Of a DNA stretch of 64,000 nucleotides, positions 63,524 through 64,000 are shown piece after piece (position 1 is the first letter of the stretch; each line of letters begins with the position of its first letter). The notes below the pieces were generated by a model that had not been told where the DNA came from, made no database searches, and was given only the letters and a program-made list of their open reading frames with translations. This DNA comes from Peptacetobacter hominis (GTDB taxonomy: Bacteria; Bacillota; Clostridia; Peptostreptococcales; Peptostreptococcaceae), in assembly GCF_006861675.1 (NCBI RefSeq), contig NZ_SGJB01000001.1, forward strand, positions 124,001-188,000, read 5' to 3'. The translations under genes were made by a program, and so were the position numbers.

Positions 63524-64000
63524 ATGAATAGAATTATAAAGGAGATAGATAGAGAGGATAAAAAGAATCCGTATACTGATCAAGAACTTTCAGATATGCT
63601 TGGAATAAAGAGATCAGATATTGTAAATTTCAGAAAAGAAAAAGGGATTCCGAATTCAAGAGATAGAAGAAGAGATCTTGTAATGAGAGAAATAAGAGCA
63701 GTAATAATGGAAACTCCTGATATAACAGAGAGAGGATTGACTGATATTCTTGTAAAAAATGGATATAGAATATCAAGAAGTGCAGTTGCCAAGATGATGA
63801 AGGAAGTAGAAACTAAAGGAGAATTCTTAAATAAAAAGACAGAAAACAACGATATAAGTATAAAAAAAATTACAGAAATAAATAAAAAAATAGAAAATGA
63901 TTTAATAAATGAAAATGTAGGTTTTGAAAATCTTATAGGAATAAACGGAAGCCTTAAAGAAAAAGTAAATCTTGCAAAATCAGCAATAATGTATCCTCCT
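63524..64000 (+). CDS. Sigma-54-dependent transcriptional activator, N-terminal part
   Basis: The frame starts at ATG 63524 behind GGAAAGGG and is still open at the window edge (159 residues seen). Residues 1-90 resemble the DNA-binding C-terminal region of sigma-54 itself: KNPYTDQELSDMLGIKRSDIVNFRKEKGI, then TERGLTDILVKNGYRISRSAVAKMM. From about 138, FENLIGINGSLKEKVNLAKSAIMYPP is the entry to an AAA+ sigma-54-interaction domain. This order fits LevR-type activators, which usually have PTS regulation domains further on, outside the window. The regulated genes are probably nearby downstream. Confidence 0.8.
   Translation, partial: MNRIIKEIDREDKKNPYTDQELSDMLGIKRSDIVNFRKEKGIPNSRDRRRDLVMREIRAVIMETPDITERGLTDILVKNGYRISRSAVAKMMKEVETKGEFLNKKTENNDISIKKITEINKKIENDLINENVGFENLIGINGSLKEKVNLAKSAIMYPP

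Overview
The window looks like chromosome of a low-GC (roughly 30% by eye), strictly anaerobic, amino-acid-fermenting Firmicute close to the Peptostreptococcaceae (Clostridioides, Acetoanaerobium, Filifactor, Peptostreptococcus type). Evidence: a complete selenium-dependent glycine reductase cluster, a group B-type [FeFe] hydrogenase, pyruvate phosphate dikinase with its regulator, butyrate kinase, class I iron-sulfur fumarase plus malic enzyme, and strong use of ATA and AGA codons. No rRNA, tRNA, IS element, prophage or CRISPR array was seen. UGA is read as selenocysteine in three genes (a rhodanese, grdA, grdB). Only one of about 60 coding regions ends in TGA.

Layout. 1-2400: end of a TVP38-type membrane protein, an HdrD/GlpC-like iron-sulfur protein and a selenocysteine rhodanese lipoprotein. 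2400-6800: CcpN-like repressor, PPDK regulatory protein and PPDK, a gluconeogenic unit. 6800-13700: small orphan genes (two DUF3841 paralogues, a nitroreductase, tiny membrane proteins, DUF2200), topoisomerase III, dUTPase and a flavodoxin-like protein. 13700-17400: molybdate ABC transporter with an acetyltransferase gene inside. 17400-22150 (minus strand): an ABC transporter with two binding proteins related to the Clostridioides difficile tyrosine-binding lipoprotein. It is preceded by two separate leader regions, each with a strong promoter, a short Tyr-rich leader peptide, a shared RNA fold and two tandem terminators. 22150-25300: NAD(P)HX repair enzyme, NfeD and SPFH protein. 25500-35000: hydrogenase, DUF1846, DNA polymerase IV, anion permease, MATE exporter, S1-domain protein with an inserted charged repeat, and a membrane protein.

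35000-46500: thioesterase, radical SAM YgiQ, YbaK deacylase, fumarase/malic enzyme, TtcA-like thiolase, exonuclease, GT51 transglycosylase, DUF3785, butyrate kinase and CstA. 46500-52000: nadABC behind a promoter overlapped by a palindrome, then an M3 oligopeptidase. 52000-60400: glycine riboswitch with terminator, then grdX-trxB-trxA-grdE-grdA-grdB-grdC-grdD, converting glycine to acetyl phosphate with thioredoxin electrons. 60400-64000: an orphan membrane protein, an IMP dehydrogenase of the trichomonad type, xanthine phosphoribosyltransferase and the start of a sigma-54 activator with an RpoN-like N-terminus.

How the genes fit together: peptides are cut by the M3 peptidase, amino acids are imported (an aromatic amino acid transporter by inference) and glycine is reduced. 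Hydrogenase and butyrate kinase handle excess electrons and acyl phosphates, while PPDK, malic enzyme and fumarase run C4/C3 interconversion. The most interesting signals are the paired Tyr-codon attenuators, the selenocysteine rhodanese with a visible SECIS-like hairpin, and the near absence of TGA stops. All calls come from reading the sequence; no database search was run.
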